DNA of 64,000 bases from Lunularia cruciata (lineage: Eukaryota > Streptophyta > Marchantiopsida > Lunulariales > Lunulariaceae): the NCBI GenBank assembly GCA_948567375.1, contig OX419756.1, positions 56,248,333-56,312,332 of the forward strand, in the 5' to 3' direction. A program made the position numbers and the translations under genes. This document shows positions 45,701-58,279 of the stretch, one piece after another; positions within the stretch are counted from its first letter, which is position 1; each line of letters begins with the position of its first letter. Under the pieces are notes generated by a model that searched no databases, was not told the origin of the DNA, and saw only the letters and a list, made by a program, of their open reading frames with translations.

Positions 45701-45967
45701 CATTAAGCCGGGCAGATTTACTCTATTGATGTCTCATTACATTAGCAAGCCTCGTGGTTGATTCCCAAACATCAAGAGAGATGTGTCACGGAACTCCGCA
45801 TCAAAAGCATTTGTCTCAGTTTGGAAGTAGTAAAATTGGAGTAGGATGATCGGGATCGGAGGAGGGAACTGTATGTACGCCCACCCGGTAATTCTGGATT
45901 TCTATGCACCCGAGCACTTGGTGTTCGGCACCTTCATCCGCGCTTGGTCAAGACAACCTCGAGGGGG
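42724..45967. other. PPR 3' flank and intergenic, no gene recognised
   Basis: Frames at 43227-43430 and 44480-44815 lack recognisable domains and overlap each other in different frames. GC content stays near that of the gene island, so undetected non-coding transcripts or short exons cannot be excluded. Confidence 0.5.
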
Positions 45968-46010
45968 TTGCTAAGAGTGAATATGCAGTATACATATTCA
46001 CTCTCAGCAA
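45968..46010. repeat. Inverted repeat upstream of the VIT1-like gene
   Basis: The 18-base arms TTGCTAAGAGTGAATATG and CATATTCACTCTCAGCAA pair with one mismatch around the 7-base loop CAGTATA. It ends 89 bases before the first ATG of the transporter gene, so it may lie in the promoter or 5' leader. Confidence 0.85.
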
Positions 46011-46099
46011 TGTAAAAGAGGGGCGACTCTACTTGAGTTGAGATGAGGAATGATAGCACGAATCACAGCATAAGATGATAACGGTTGTGAAATGATCAT

Positions 46100-48045
46100 A
46101 TGAAATGTTTGGCTACCAACGTAGCACTTTTGAGAAGAGACATCTTACTTGCCTCCGTTTGCAGAACTTGTAGCTCAATGGACCTTGAGAAAACTCGGAG
46201 CTGGCGCCACGAAGGTGGCAAGTTTCGTCGTAATTCACTGAACAGGACGAGATCTCGCAATGGCTCCCAGAATCTCCAAGAGTATCTCTTGGACCCAGAG
46301 AACCCCAAACACGTACGTTTCGCTGAAGGCACGGTTTCAGGCAGTCATATCCCACCAGTTGAATTAGACCAGAGGCCAACCGAAAGTCCGTGGGGTGGAG
46401 AGTACGTCAAGAGCGTGGTTTATGGAGGGCTTGATGCAATTGTTACCAGTTTCGCCTTGGTTGCTTCAGTTTCTGGAGGACAATATAGTTCAGGTAATGT
46501 CTTCTACTGCAAACTGTATTCATGCTAGTATTTATACGTTTAGTGAAATTACTGGATGTTTGAGATTTGAACGTCTTTGTTAATCATCTCGTGCTGCCGC
46601 TTTTGAATACCGTCTCGAGCGTTTTCTCTTCTTTACTTGCTAATCGGTGTGGTGAGTGGACAAGGAAATTTTTCCCCCATACAAACCTGCCCACCTACAC
46701 AGTTGGTCAGGGCTGAGTGCCTATTTTCGTTTAGAAGTTCTCGTTCCTCTGCTCCTAGACTGGCTTGATTACGTTCTCCGATTTTAGTGTTTCTGAAGTA
46801 TCGTGACCCTACAAACACCGTTGTAAGACTCTGATGTGCTTTGGTAGCAATGGAACAAGTAAAAACGAGATTGTCCCACGGAGAAGACAGATGTTGAAAA
46901 CGTGTTTGGGTTCCTCTTTGAATCTTATTGTAGCAGACAGTAGTGTGGGATAGTGTAGTCTCTTGAAATCAATTCCGTGCTTCTAGTCCGTACAAAACTA
47001 AGCTTCGTAATTTGATTGCATTGGTACAACGCATTCAAACTACGAACCTGGCTCAGTGAGATTCGCTAGAAGAATTGCTTTATACCGAATAAAGGAACGG
47101 ATCATAGGCCATATAGTTGGGGATATTTGATTTAGAAGCAAAATAGGTCTTGTTGGTACTTTCTCAAGTGAAGAGAATAGAATATTCTCTTCACGAGTCT
47201 TAAATTGATCTGGTCTGTTGATTTGCAGGCGTAGTGCTGGTGCTGGGCTGTGCCAATCTGATAGCAGACGGAATTTCAATGGGCTTTGGAGATTATCTTT
47301 CGAGCACTACGGAGAACAGCTATGCTTCCAATCAGCAAGAAATATCAGAATGGGAGATCCGCAACAATCTGGAAGCTCAGGTTCTGAATCTGGTCAATGT
47401 TTATGAAGAGCATGGAATGGACCGAAAAGATGCCGAACAAGTAAGGTTTCACTCTGTGGTGTTGTCGTTTCATTCTGTGGTGTTTTTGTTCCACTTTCAT
47501 CACTAAGACCCCGAGAGGGAAAGCAACCTTATACTGTAGCTTGAGTATTATTTTATTCAGCCAAGCGTCGTGACTCTTCATGCTGCTGATAGCTTGATGG
47601 ATAGATTATGATACCGGGTCTCAACTGAATGAGACTGATAAATTCTCAATTCCGGCTTGTGAAGGTGGTAGCAATCTTCTCGAAGTACAACGATATGTTG
47701 ACTACTCACAAGATGACGATGGACGATGGTTTACTTCCTCCGGATGAAAATGACAGTCCATTGAAGAATGGACTTGTTACATTCGTGTCATTTCTTGCCT
47801 TTGGATCTACTCCACTGCTGTCATTTGCAGTGCTAAATCCTTTCACGGAAGATATTGTCCTCAAGTTTGGAGTTGCATGTCTCGTAACAGGTTTGGCTTT
47901 GGTTCTTCTTGGAGTGGCGAAGGCGAAAATATCTGGAGACAAGTACTTGAGTTCTATTTTCATGGTACTAGGAAACGGAGGCTTGGCTGCATTGGCGGCA
48001 TACTTCATTAGCTATGGCTTGGAGAGTTTAATTAACACAGATTAA
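46100..48045 (+). CDS. CCC1/VIT1-family vacuolar iron or manganese transporter-like protein
   Basis: This family moves Fe2+ or Mn2+ into the vacuole by proton exchange. Exons 46100-46493, 47229-47440 and 47665-48045 have GT-AG introns and matching phases, giving 328 residues. The N-terminal about 100 residues are basic and polar, with an alternative start at Met27 (46178). Five hydrophobic segments follow the family plan: VVYGGLDAIVTSFALVASVS (about 105-128), VVLVLGCANLIADGISMGFG (132-157), then an E/D-rich cytosolic helical part (about 160-230), and three more (about 236-262, 270-295, 300-325). YGGLDAI and ISMGFGDYLSS match the conserved helices 1 and 2. It resembles the protist and algal VIT branch more than the short plant VTL nodulin-like branch, by memory only. 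The substrate is not proven. Confidence 0.9.
47168..47194. repeat. Perfect inverted repeat in intron 1 of the VIT1-like gene
   Basis: The arms GTGAAGAGAATA and TATTCTCTTCAC pair exactly around the loop GAA, 35 bases before the exon 2 acceptor. Confidence 0.88.
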
Positions 48046-49332
48046 CTAAATCTCCAACACAATCTCACCTGTACATGTGCACATACGGAATCTACTCTTG
48101 AGTTAGAGAGTAGAATTTTCAAAAAGAAGTTTACTCTGGATCTGCAGAATACTTCAACATTATGCAGCAGAAACATGAGCAGCGTTTTTGTTATCGCCGA
48201 ACTTGACATTTGGCAGATCAATCCGGGAGGTGGATAATTATGAACTTACTCTAAAGCCTCCTCTGTGGGATTTCCTCCACTGTTCCTTCGCAGTAGTTGA
48301 CTTTAGTGGAATTGCGATTCAATCAGGATAAGCTGTACAGGGTAAGAGACAGAAAGTAGGAAGCAATTTCCAGAATACACTGCCTGACACTCTGGCGTGG
48401 GGGAAGTGATTTTTTCTATGATGTCCACGGTGTAAGAATCAAATTTTACTTTCAGTGACTCAGTGTCAATGTCCTGCTCTGTTCAAGCTTTTTATTCAAC
48501 GTGTCTGGGTTGGTGACAAAATGTCTTACTGACATAAAACCCCCACCCTAATTTTGACAAAAGAATCCCCGGAAAGTGGACACCTCGTATGATTATGCGC
48601 AAGACCAAATCTTGAGTATGTTCTGTACTTTCTCTCGTGTTGGTCATGTCGGTGCAGTTTCCGCTTTCTTCATCGTATGAGTGAAACACAACTCAGCATC
48701 TGTACCACGAAGGATAACATCAAAACCGATTTTATTATCGTCAATGCCGTCGTTCCTTTTCAAAACCTTCTTTGTAGGCATGCTTCGTGAAGCCCCTATT
48801 GCCGGGGTATAGGACATTAGATGCTGTATATTCGAACCATATTACCACGGTGATCCGAAGTAATATGATTTTGCGTGGAGAGTCCCGAGATTCAGGGCAG
48901 AAACTTGAAATGCATGTAGGCTTCGCTGTGGGTCGTTGGCATGTCACAATTCAGACACTCTTGTTGGTTGTAGGACTCCAAATGCCAGCCAGATGGTACC
49001 GTGGGAACATCAATTTACCAATATCAATAGCGTTCCCTCTTCTATTGCAAGGGTGCCAGAACCTCCTTAACTTCTGCACAACTTAAGAACAACACGTCAA
49101 AACTAAGCTATTGCCATTATTATCCTAGAATCGATAGGATGCAAAACAATGCTCTGAACAAATGCACTCCAGATTGCTAGGAGGTACACTTTCCGACTCA
49201 TCAGGACTGATCTTGACACGCTTTTGCATCCTGTGCTATACATATTTACTCTGTCTCGTTTGTGATCGAGAAATATTTCACATTTAAACTTAACTGTACA
49301 TTATTGGACCAGTAGGAGCCAATGCAACCCCC
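48046..49332. other. Convergent intergenic region, no gene recognised
   Basis: It lies between the 3' ends of the VIT1-like gene (plus) and the DUF1635 gene (minus). A plus frame at 48787-49086 has no recognisable domain. Confidence 0.55.
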
Positions 49333-51204
49333 TCAAGGACCGAATCCATACATCATCGGTACTTGTGATAGCAGATTTTGTGACGACAGACTTCTGCTGG
49401 CAGGAAAAGAGGCCATGGACAACGGTGTACTGGAGCATAGACCGTTTTGCAATGAGCTAGTCTGGCCTGAGGAGAGCCTCATTACTTGATCTCGGGAACC
49501 ATGAGTGGACATGAGACCGATAGTTTGATCACCTGTTGGGAGAAGGACACTGGACGGGCCCATGGATACTAGTGGAATCTGATCCGAAGTAATAGGAGGA
49601 GGCGGAGTCCTCCATTGTGGCAGAGGCCCTGCAAGAAGAAGAGTGTGCAGAAGAGGTCCTGCTTGCATGACCGCTTGTACTAGCTTCCCTCTCTCTGGAA
49701 GCGAGTTCAGCATGACTTGAGGATCAGATTCAGGATTTTCAGCAAGATGTCTTGGAAGTGTCATGGAGGCAGGCACAGAATTCGTGTACCTGTTATCCAA
49801 AGGGCTGAGAATAGATGCAACTACTGATCCTCCGGGCGAGCAGGAGGATTGAAGTAACTGTTTTGGAAGTCCAGTCGAAAGAGCAATCGAGTGTGGTGAC
49901 GCAGAAAGCTCCTGGGCCATGAAGCAAGGCATTGAAGTCACATCCGCAACATTTTGATGGTTCATGGGCACGGACAAGTTGACCATTGAACCAGACATGA
50001 GTGTCGGGACTGATGCTACTGCTTCAGGTTGTTGATTATATTGACCATGCAAAGACGGGTCATCTTGCAAGTGCAAACTGGTAGAAGTATCAATTTGTCG
50101 CTGTTGCAAGTGTGACAGTAGCTGATCTGGATCTTCCTGAAGATGAAGACCTATTTGTAGCTCCCCCTCTTGCTGCTGCTGTTGTTGTTGTTGCTGGAGA
50201 TCTCCCAAACCTTGAGGTGAACCTGAATTCCCATGCGAGCTAGGCCCTATGTCAATGTGCATGTGATCAGAACGATTCATAATCATTGAGCATGAGTTGT
50301 TTGGGGGTTCTAGCTCCAGGTGAACTGAAGAAGAGAACTCTTCCCATGACATTCCCTTGCTGCTGTTGGGGTTGACTCCTTCAGCACATGGGACATCTAC
50401 AACCTGCTCGTTTTTAACCTCCACGGTGACGTGCAGCTTATGTTCCTGGTCCTCACGCTGCATTACCAACTGTTGCTGAAGATCTTGACGGTGTTGCTGC
50501 TCCTGCAACTTTCTGTGAACCTCAGTGAGGGTGGCTCGTGTAGGTTCAGTCATGGACGAAACAGATGCCACGGGCTTCGACTCATGCTGTTTTCTGTGCA
50601 CCTCACTAAGAGTAGCACGGGTCGGCTCCGTCATCGACGACACTGGTTCCACTAGCGTAATGGCAGACTTCACGGAGGGAAAGCTCTCCAGAGATTTCAC
50701 GACTGGAGACCTCTGTTCAGTGATGCCTGATGAGCCAGTGCCCAGGCTCGGTGAGTGCATTAATCTTTGCTCACTGAGTCCTGGTGAGCCATTGCTCTGG
50801 CTTGGGGACCGTGACAAGCTCCGCTGCAATTGTTCAAACCGCTCCCTTGCCTCGTCTCTCTCCCTTTGGGCAATTCTTACGAGTTCCTCCAACTGTGCAA
50901 CCCTTGCTTCGAAGAGCTCGCTTCTGGCTTTCACTGCTGTGGCAGCCATCCGCGCAGATTCCAGCTCTTCAGCTTTGCATAACAGAAGTCCTTGCAACAC
51001 TTCGGAGCCCTGCACAACATAATCCTTCTAGTCATACATACTTCAAACCCTAAACTTCACCTTTGTAACGAGAAATAGGTGCAACAGCTGAAAAAGCACT
51101 CAACATCTGAAAAAGTAAACACGTACCTCCTGAAGATAAGAGTCACTACCACCTGTCTTCATTGTAATTTCGATTGAAGCCATGGCAGAAGGATTGAGCT
51201 CCAT
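49333..51204 (-). CDS. DUF1635 family protein, coiled-coil and Q-rich
   Basis: Function is unknown; the family is plant-specific. Coding exons on the minus strand are 51204-51127 and 51009-49333, with a GT-AG intron and phase 0, giving 584 residues. The start MELNPSAMASIEITMKTGG is the only ATG in frame. Residues about 27-95 form the conserved coiled coil (LQGLLLCKAEELESARMAAT, AQLEELVRIAQRERDEARER). The middle is low complexity with a duplicated SSMTEPTRATL-EVHRK motif and a polyglutamine run (near residue 300). The C-terminus has the family signature QAGPLLHTLLLAGPLPQWRT followed by a PPP stretch (about residues 470-500). It is longer than many family members because of the Q/S-rich middle. 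Confidence 0.9.
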
Positions 51205-52899
51205 CTTCCCTTCGCGCTCAAGCCTATTCCACAAGAGACGACTGCCGAAATAGGGACCTGCCTTCACTTGCGTTGATTGCACGAGATTCCCACCCCGGCT
51301 ACAGCCCTTGAATCGAAATTGAAACAAGTTGGACCATCGTACAAGCGCCAGTCGGAAGATCTACGTACCCCGGCATATGACCATCTCTAAGACATATACC
51401 CAACAGACTGACAGACAAGTGCACGTCCTCAATCTTCTTCGATACCAGCTCAGTTTTTGACAACCTGATAGAAACCTGTCGGGCACATTCTTCAAAGGAG
51501 CTCGCAAGGTAAGCGAAGCTTTTTTTTCCAATGCCAGCTTGTCGACGTCGTCTATGTCTTTAGGACTTCCTGGATTTTGGGGTCCCACAAATTGACACTA
51601 TGTTCTACTCAACCGCGCAACATATCCAATGTCCATGCTGCAATCCGTGGCCTCCTCGCGTCGCTCCCCCTCACAAACGTCTAGACCAGCAGCATCCACC
51701 ATCAAAGTGACAATCTATCAGGGCGGTGACACTAGTTCCATAAGAACACGGACGAGAGAGCACCCCACGCCATCGTCCGCGCGAGTTTCATTTCCGTGGA
51801 ACATCTTCGATTGTTAATTCAAGTTGCGCTCCATAACCTGTCCAACTCCGATCACAGAAATGGGACCACCGGAGCTTGTCACCTCTACTGTATGCAAGTA
51901 GCCTGCATTCCTGCCTGCACGAAGTTCACCTGTATACGTACAGCCAACTGCAGTGGACTGCAGTTCCGTACTGCTGCCGGGAAGGGGGTGCCGTTAAAAG
52001 TTCGTCCGTGAAAGAGCGGGAATCGAGTCCCGCAAGTTGGTCTACAGTACATGAGACGCGACGAGGAACGATGATGACTCTTAACTTCCCTTTGGCTCTC
52101 CCCACGGAACGAAACTTGCAACCTGGGGTAGGTACAGTAACTAAAGAACAGGGGCGACCGCGTAGAAAAAAAACAAAGATGTACAGCAACTAAAGAAGAC
52201 ATCAACTTTACGCCAATTTCCAATATAAGCAAGCAGCCGCTCCCCGAATCTACGGTCTAAACTCGGGATTCTTCACTTGTCAGATCGTGCAACCCGGATC
52301 ATGAGACTGTCAACGTTTCTACTCAGAACGTGATGATGGATGGTGTATTAGCAATCGTGTCGATGTCGTCGACACGAACGAAGCTGCGCAAGATGCACAA
52401 GGAGTTGACTGTGTAGTAAGGGCACATAAGCAAAGGAGGATCTCGATATGGGTTTTCTTTGTATTTGTAACTGCAGGAATGGTGGCATCTCATTTCTTCC
52501 CTTCCTTGAGTGGCGTCTTAGGTGACTAACTAAATCGTTTAACCAAATAGCAGGTGATCGTCTTTTCCAGTTTCAAACATTTTATGCAGAGATTCCCATA
52601 TGGCATGTGAAGGGCGAAGATTCTTCCATCTTTTCAGAATGCTATAGAATAGTGTGGTTTTCGAGATTTATTTCAGGAGATATCAGTAGTACACGAATTG
52701 GCGAACTGGACACTCTCTTGTCTTTGGCAAAAACTTTGAAATAACAAAAACTCGGTTGAAAGGCTCAACACCGGAAGGTTAAAGAAGCCCAACAAATTTA
52801 ATGCTGGTTCCTTGAGGCTTCAACTCAAGTTTTCATGATTGGTTCATGTACGTGATTTAATTCCAAGATCATGGAAGGGTATGGGGTGATCACAAGTAA
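51205..52899. other. DUF1635 5' flank, no further gene recognised
   Basis: The presumed promoter and leader of the minus-strand gene. Frames at 51629-51817 and 51876-52232 overlap on both strands and have no domain. At 52153-52165 GGCGACCGCGTAG matches the end of the non-LTR 3' tails seen at 27708, 28285 and 32401. Confidence 0.5.
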
Positions 52900-53925
52900 G
52901 TAAGAATTTGTATATGCATGATAAAAAGAGTCTATGGGCAAAATGAATATGAATGTAAATTCTTCGACAAAAGCTCCATAAGGTTGCAGCCCTCTCAATA
53001 CGGGTTAGGACTTTGAATCGTCATGACATTACTTGATAAGAGTAAAATACTAATCATTATTATTCATTCATGTGATTCAAAAGTTGAATGAAAATGTGTG
53101 GAATCCCACCAGGAATACTAGGAGCTTTGGTATGCCCTATGTTTTTAGAGTTTGAGTATTACATTGCTAAAATGAAATTAATCAAAATATTAACTAGAAT
53201 TCCAAGCACCTAGAAAAAGGAGAGATTCATGGGACCTATTCAATTAAGCAATTAATTTGGTAAGAGATATCAAATTACTCAATGAGATCATTAATTAGTG
53301 AAGATAGTAATTGAATTATTACAATGATAGGAGTTTTAAAGCAACGGGGTTTACAAACAGTTCTCAATATGGTGTTTGTCTTCTTGATGTACTATCAAAC
53401 TCTGTATCAAAGCATTTCTCAAAGCCAAGAAAGACAGCAGAAGTAAAAAAGATAGTAAAAAAGATTGTAAAATACTGCCATATCGCAACCTTTATATTTT
53501 AGGGTACTTAGATCGCCTTATTATACTTAGATCTCCAAACATTCAACCAAATTGATGGAAAAACTTGAAAGAAAATTCTCAAGGGAAGATATAACTTTCT
53601 CTTGCATGGCTTTATATTTGGTTAAGCACAAATAAAGGTTCTTATATCTATGAGCTTTTAAAATAAAAAATAATTTACTCATTGTATGAACTCTTAAAAT
53701 ATTAAGAAAGCAAGGGAAGAAATGGACTTTAATTCTCCTTCTCTTAGGGTAGTTCTTCTCCAAGTGAATCCTTTTCATGGTATATTTTTTTTCTTTAATC
53801 TCCTTTAAATGGGCATAGAAAATAATATTTGATATTTTGAATCATTTGTGACTTGATATAATTCTCTAAATTTAATCTATTTTAATTAAATGAAAGTCAA
53901 AAGAAGAGAAGTTGGATCATTTTTA

Positions 53926-53982
<57 letters not shown>

Positions 53983-55629
53983 TATTTGGACAATATCCTA
54001 ATATTACTCTTCTTGCTTTGGTATTTATAGGTAGGGTGACAAGTAGGAATTGCACATCATTGGATCTTGTGGAGGAGAAGTTTGTGTTTCTTTGATATTT
54101 ATGGATATCAATGAGAAAGAAGTGTATATTATTGGGTCTTATGAGCATGCAGTGCTCTTCTTGCTTTGGTATCATGAAGATTAGTGAGGAAGAAGTCTGT
54201 ATCATAGAGCCCGTGAGGCGATAGGCTTTGAAGATTTTAAAATCCAAATCTGCTTGATTAGACCAATACAATGATTCCACATCTTGAGTTTTGGTAACTT
54301 CTCCATCTCGTACACATTTCAAGCAAGTATAATGAATAGGGAAGCTCTTTGAACTTTACATTAAGTAAAAACTGTAATCTTGAAAAAAAGTCAAATACAT
54401 AGAGTATAAAGAAATGAGAACTATCTAATTTATATATCCTATTGAACTCATTCTATAATTTTGGAATTGAAACTATAATATTTATGCTTCCTTGATATCT
54501 TGTAGCAAGCATGCTCAAATTTGGTGTAAACAATACATATAACTCTTTTTACATTATAGTTTAATAAATGTTCAAGCTTGTTCTCTTTATCTTGATCTTA
54601 GTATAATTTCAATCTCAAACCTAAGTGCATCATGAACAATGATCAGTTCTCAATACATGCTTTTGGTTAGGATTCTAAATTTTATTCCAAAAGTCTCTTA
54701 AGAATGAGATATGCAAGATTGGATGAATGGTTTTTGTTTTTAACTCTAACTTGTAAATATCTTCAAATAGATTTGCCTTATCATATTTGGTCTAACATAC
54801 TTTGCTTGAACCTTCCAAGTTAACTCTATTGGAAGAATGATATTCTTCAAACTTAACAAACTTGTTCCCCATGTGTACTTCTTAGGTGCTTATGCTTATT
54901 TACCTTCTTCATTTTGAGCCTATACTTATTAGCTTATTCACTTGGTATGTATGCTTATAAACATATCTACTTCAAGCTCATTTGAGGTTTTGCATTACTC
55001 TCTTATCACAAAATATATACAAACGGATATGTTTTCTACCAAGCCTTCAACTATCTTTTAAAAATATTTTTTTTATGTTTTTTATGTTATAGAGCTCTCC
55101 AATAGATGTAAGTCAATAGTTATTTTTGTCTCATATCTATTAGCTAAAAGAAATTGAGATTCACCAATTATTACTTGCTTGGACTAGTTGTAAGAAAATT
55201 GAGCACTACTTAGTCACTTTATACAATTGTATTTTTTTGCACTTATAGAGTTCCATAAGTATTGATTCAAAAAATATTTTACTTGGTTTATTTGTGAATC
55301 TATTTGACAACAAAGAGTTTTGTTAAGGCTCAACTTAGTCTTCAATCTTTGAAATACATATTTCTAGAATATACCAATGAACTTTGGATATTAATCTAAA
55401 TTGATGACACCTTGGTAACCCATATGATCAACACCAGTATCCAAAAAAAACCAAGAGACTAGGGAGTGAAAAAGTTATCAAGAACTTAAAACCTTGATTA
55501 TAATTAAGAAAGAAGTTAGAAAATCTGATACTTGATTTAAGTTGTTCAAGTAAAAATCTATGGTAAGGAAGGAGTATCCCAATTATTATAGTCCACATCC
55601 AAAAAATATGCAAAGCATGTCTTTTAAGA
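52900..55629. other. AT-rich intergenic, no gene recognised
   Basis: AT content rises sharply after about 52900, marking the end of the gene island. Frames are short and random-looking. One TA microsatellite is present. Confidence 0.6.
53928..53980. repeat. (TA)n microsatellite
   Basis: An uninterrupted alternation of T and A for 53 bases. Confidence 0.97.
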
Positions 55630-56110
55630 TGCAATTTTCAAGTTAAGTTTGACCATCCATTTTGGGCGGAGAGGGAGGAGAGTGGACATAGTTAACTTGG
55701 TACCCAAATGAAAAATACTTGGTAAATCTTGTTGTTAAAGTGCAACTCACAATCAAATATCATTTTCTTAGGAGGCCATAATGATAACATAGTGTCAAAG
55801 TAGAGTTTGGACAATTGACATGCATCTAATGTGTCAACTATAGGAGATACGTAGATTCACTTAATCTATCTAGAAACACAACAATTACAATATAAACTTG
55901 AGTTGTGATACAAAGGGATGTGATTAGATCCAAGCTTACATACTCCCAATATGGTTGAGAATTTGCAATGATTGGAGAAGACCAACAAACTTCAAACTAA
56001 AGCCTTGTTCCTTTGTAAACTTTCATGCAAACAAACAAATGCATAAACATCTTAATCCATGTTTGGCCATCAATGTAGCATTCAAGAAGATGAGTAATCT
56101 TATCAACCTC
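55630..56110 (-). pseudogene. Decayed Ty3/gypsy integrase fragment
   Basis: The minus strand read across frames gives VDTLDACQLSKLYFDTMLSL then FDCELHF, matching the stretch between the first and second catalytic Asp of gypsy integrases in spacing and residue types. Stops and shifts occur throughout. Confidence 0.45.
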
Positions 56111-57099
56111 AAGTTAACATGAGATATGCAGCTCATGTCCTTCTTGTAATCAAGCCAAAAAATGAGTAGTATCATGCAAAACATATACCTTTTCCTTGTT
56201 TAATAATATGTAATTTTTCCTATGTAATAATCCATTATTTATGCAAGATGAAGTATACTTGTGCAAAATAGATACCATTTCCGTGTGTAATAATATGTAA
56301 TTCTCCCTTATTTAATAATCCATTATTTTTGAAAATGAAGTATACTCATAATCCTTAACTACAATGTGGACCAAAAGAGTTGGAAGAAGAGATTGCCTTA
56401 ATATTTTTAATAGTACTCTAACTTAAATCCTCTTTTGGTTTAATAACACTCATGTTGGAGAAAATAACAAAAATCAAAAGCTATTTATAATCTAGTCAAC
56501 AAAATAGTGCATGTAGAACAATATGCATTGTTCTAATTTTCTATCATAACCTTATGTTATACTAGATTTTCTCTTCTCATTAATGATGTTTGCTCATTAT
56601 GTGCTCTAAGTAATTATTTTCAATAATTGTTGATGGCTAATATGAGTGATCATATGCTTGCTCAATAAATAATTTTGAAAAATATTGATAGTATAAAGTA
56701 TTGGTAATTGTTCATGATAATGCACAAAATAATATTTCTTAGCAGAATATGATATCTTTGAGGAAAAGAGTGCTTTTGCACAGCCAAAAAAAATTATATT
56801 AAATTTGTGCTCTTAGTCATTCTAGGAGATAACACAACTAAAATAATAATAAAATAAACTTGAAAATTCTATCATGATACTTTTTTAATTTTTTATTGTT
56901 CTTGCTTTAATTTTGGGTGCTGAATTGTATATAAACTATCAACCTACTCTTTTTATAACATTTATCTAATAGCAAATTCATAAGTATTAATATTATACAC
57001 ACAAGGTAACTTAGGATTATATGGTTGTTAACTTAGACAAGTTTATAATAAGTACTTAAGTTGTTGTTAAGATAAAAATTTCCTTGTTACATATTGGAT

Positions 57100-57600
57100 A
57101 TTGACATCTTTGCATTAGAGCAAAATGAGTTGTGTAGCAACATTAGCATAGTGGTATACAAACCATTGGTAGAAGCTTGCCAATCTATTGATGCATTCAA
57201 TATCACCACAAATTCCTAGAATTAGCCTTTCTATTGTAACCTTGATCTTTTCATCATCCATCTTGATTGCTTGAACTCAAACCTTATGATATAAGAAGTG
57301 ATCTCCTCTTTCCTAAACTCAAAGTTTTAATTCTTATAATAGAAGTTCCACTTATGCAAGCTTTGCACTTCTTTAAGATTCTTTCTTTATCTTGCTATAG
57401 ATGAGGCTTTTATTGAAAGATAACACAATATATTTATCTAGCAATCCATTGAGTACTCAATGGATCTTATCCATGAAGACTACAGAGGTGTTAATGAGGC
57501 TAAAGAGAAGGACAATCTATTCAAAGTGTCTATCTTATGCAATAAGTTATCTTGGACATAATTGTATTGGCAAGTATCTACTATAAAGATCCCACTTGAT
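57100..57600 (-). pseudogene. Decayed Ty3/gypsy reverse transcriptase fragment (family D)
   Basis: Near 57110-57195 the minus strand reads INRLASFYQWFVYHYANVAT, the conserved LxxFYRxFI thumb region that follows FLGH in gypsy reverse transcriptases. The remaining sequence is too eroded to place. The same segment recurs at 60760 (minus) and 62350 (plus). Confidence 0.6.
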
Positions 57601-58279
57601 GAAGAATTTGGCTCTACTTGATTACCTAAAAAAAGTCTATTTAAGGTAAGAGACACCATTATTCATTGACTTTGTACTAAATTGGTATTAGTCAATACAA
57701 ATTCAGAGACCAACATCTTTCTTTGGAAAATAAAATAAAATACTCTCCAAGGTGAAGTATTTTTCCAAATATAATATCTTCCATATACCATTAAGGTTTG
57801 CTAAACTTCTTCTAATTCCTTTTGAGATAAGCAATATGATGTTTCAAATTTAGTATTTTCACTTCATGTAACTATCCCATAAATTTTTTTATAGGAAGTC
57901 TTAAAGTTCTGTAGGGAGGTGATGTGGAATATTGGAGTTTTACATGCAATACCCATATCCCTATAAATTTGTTGGGTTCATCTTTTTCATGAGCCATAAA
58001 ATTGTACAAGGTTCCAAAAACCCCATAAAATCCATAAGAAATTTGAGCAAACTTTTCATGCATAAAATTTTTTCTTGCATATTAAAATTTAATGGGTGTA
58101 GTAACTGAAAACTCCACCTCTTTTATGTGTACCCATAAATTTTTTGATGTGTATCACTAAAGTTCCATAACTTCCCATAGTTTTAGAATTTGAAGTAAAC
58201 ACTCAGATAAGTCATCATAAAACCTTTCTACTACCTCTTTTAGAATCTAATCCATTACCTTGGGATTTGAAACCTTCAC

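Noticed and set aside
45986-45992. Iron-responsive element (IRE) at the CAGTATA loop
   Set aside because: The animal IRE needs a CAGTGN loop and a bulged C five bases below; neither is present, and plants lack the classic IRE/IRP control.
50431-51053. Plus-strand frames opposite the DUF1635 gene
   Set aside because: They mirror the minus-strand coding exon and have no independent support.
53927-54322. Minus-strand ORF ending in Tyr-Ile repeats
   Set aside because: The end is a translation of the TA microsatellite and the rest has no domain.
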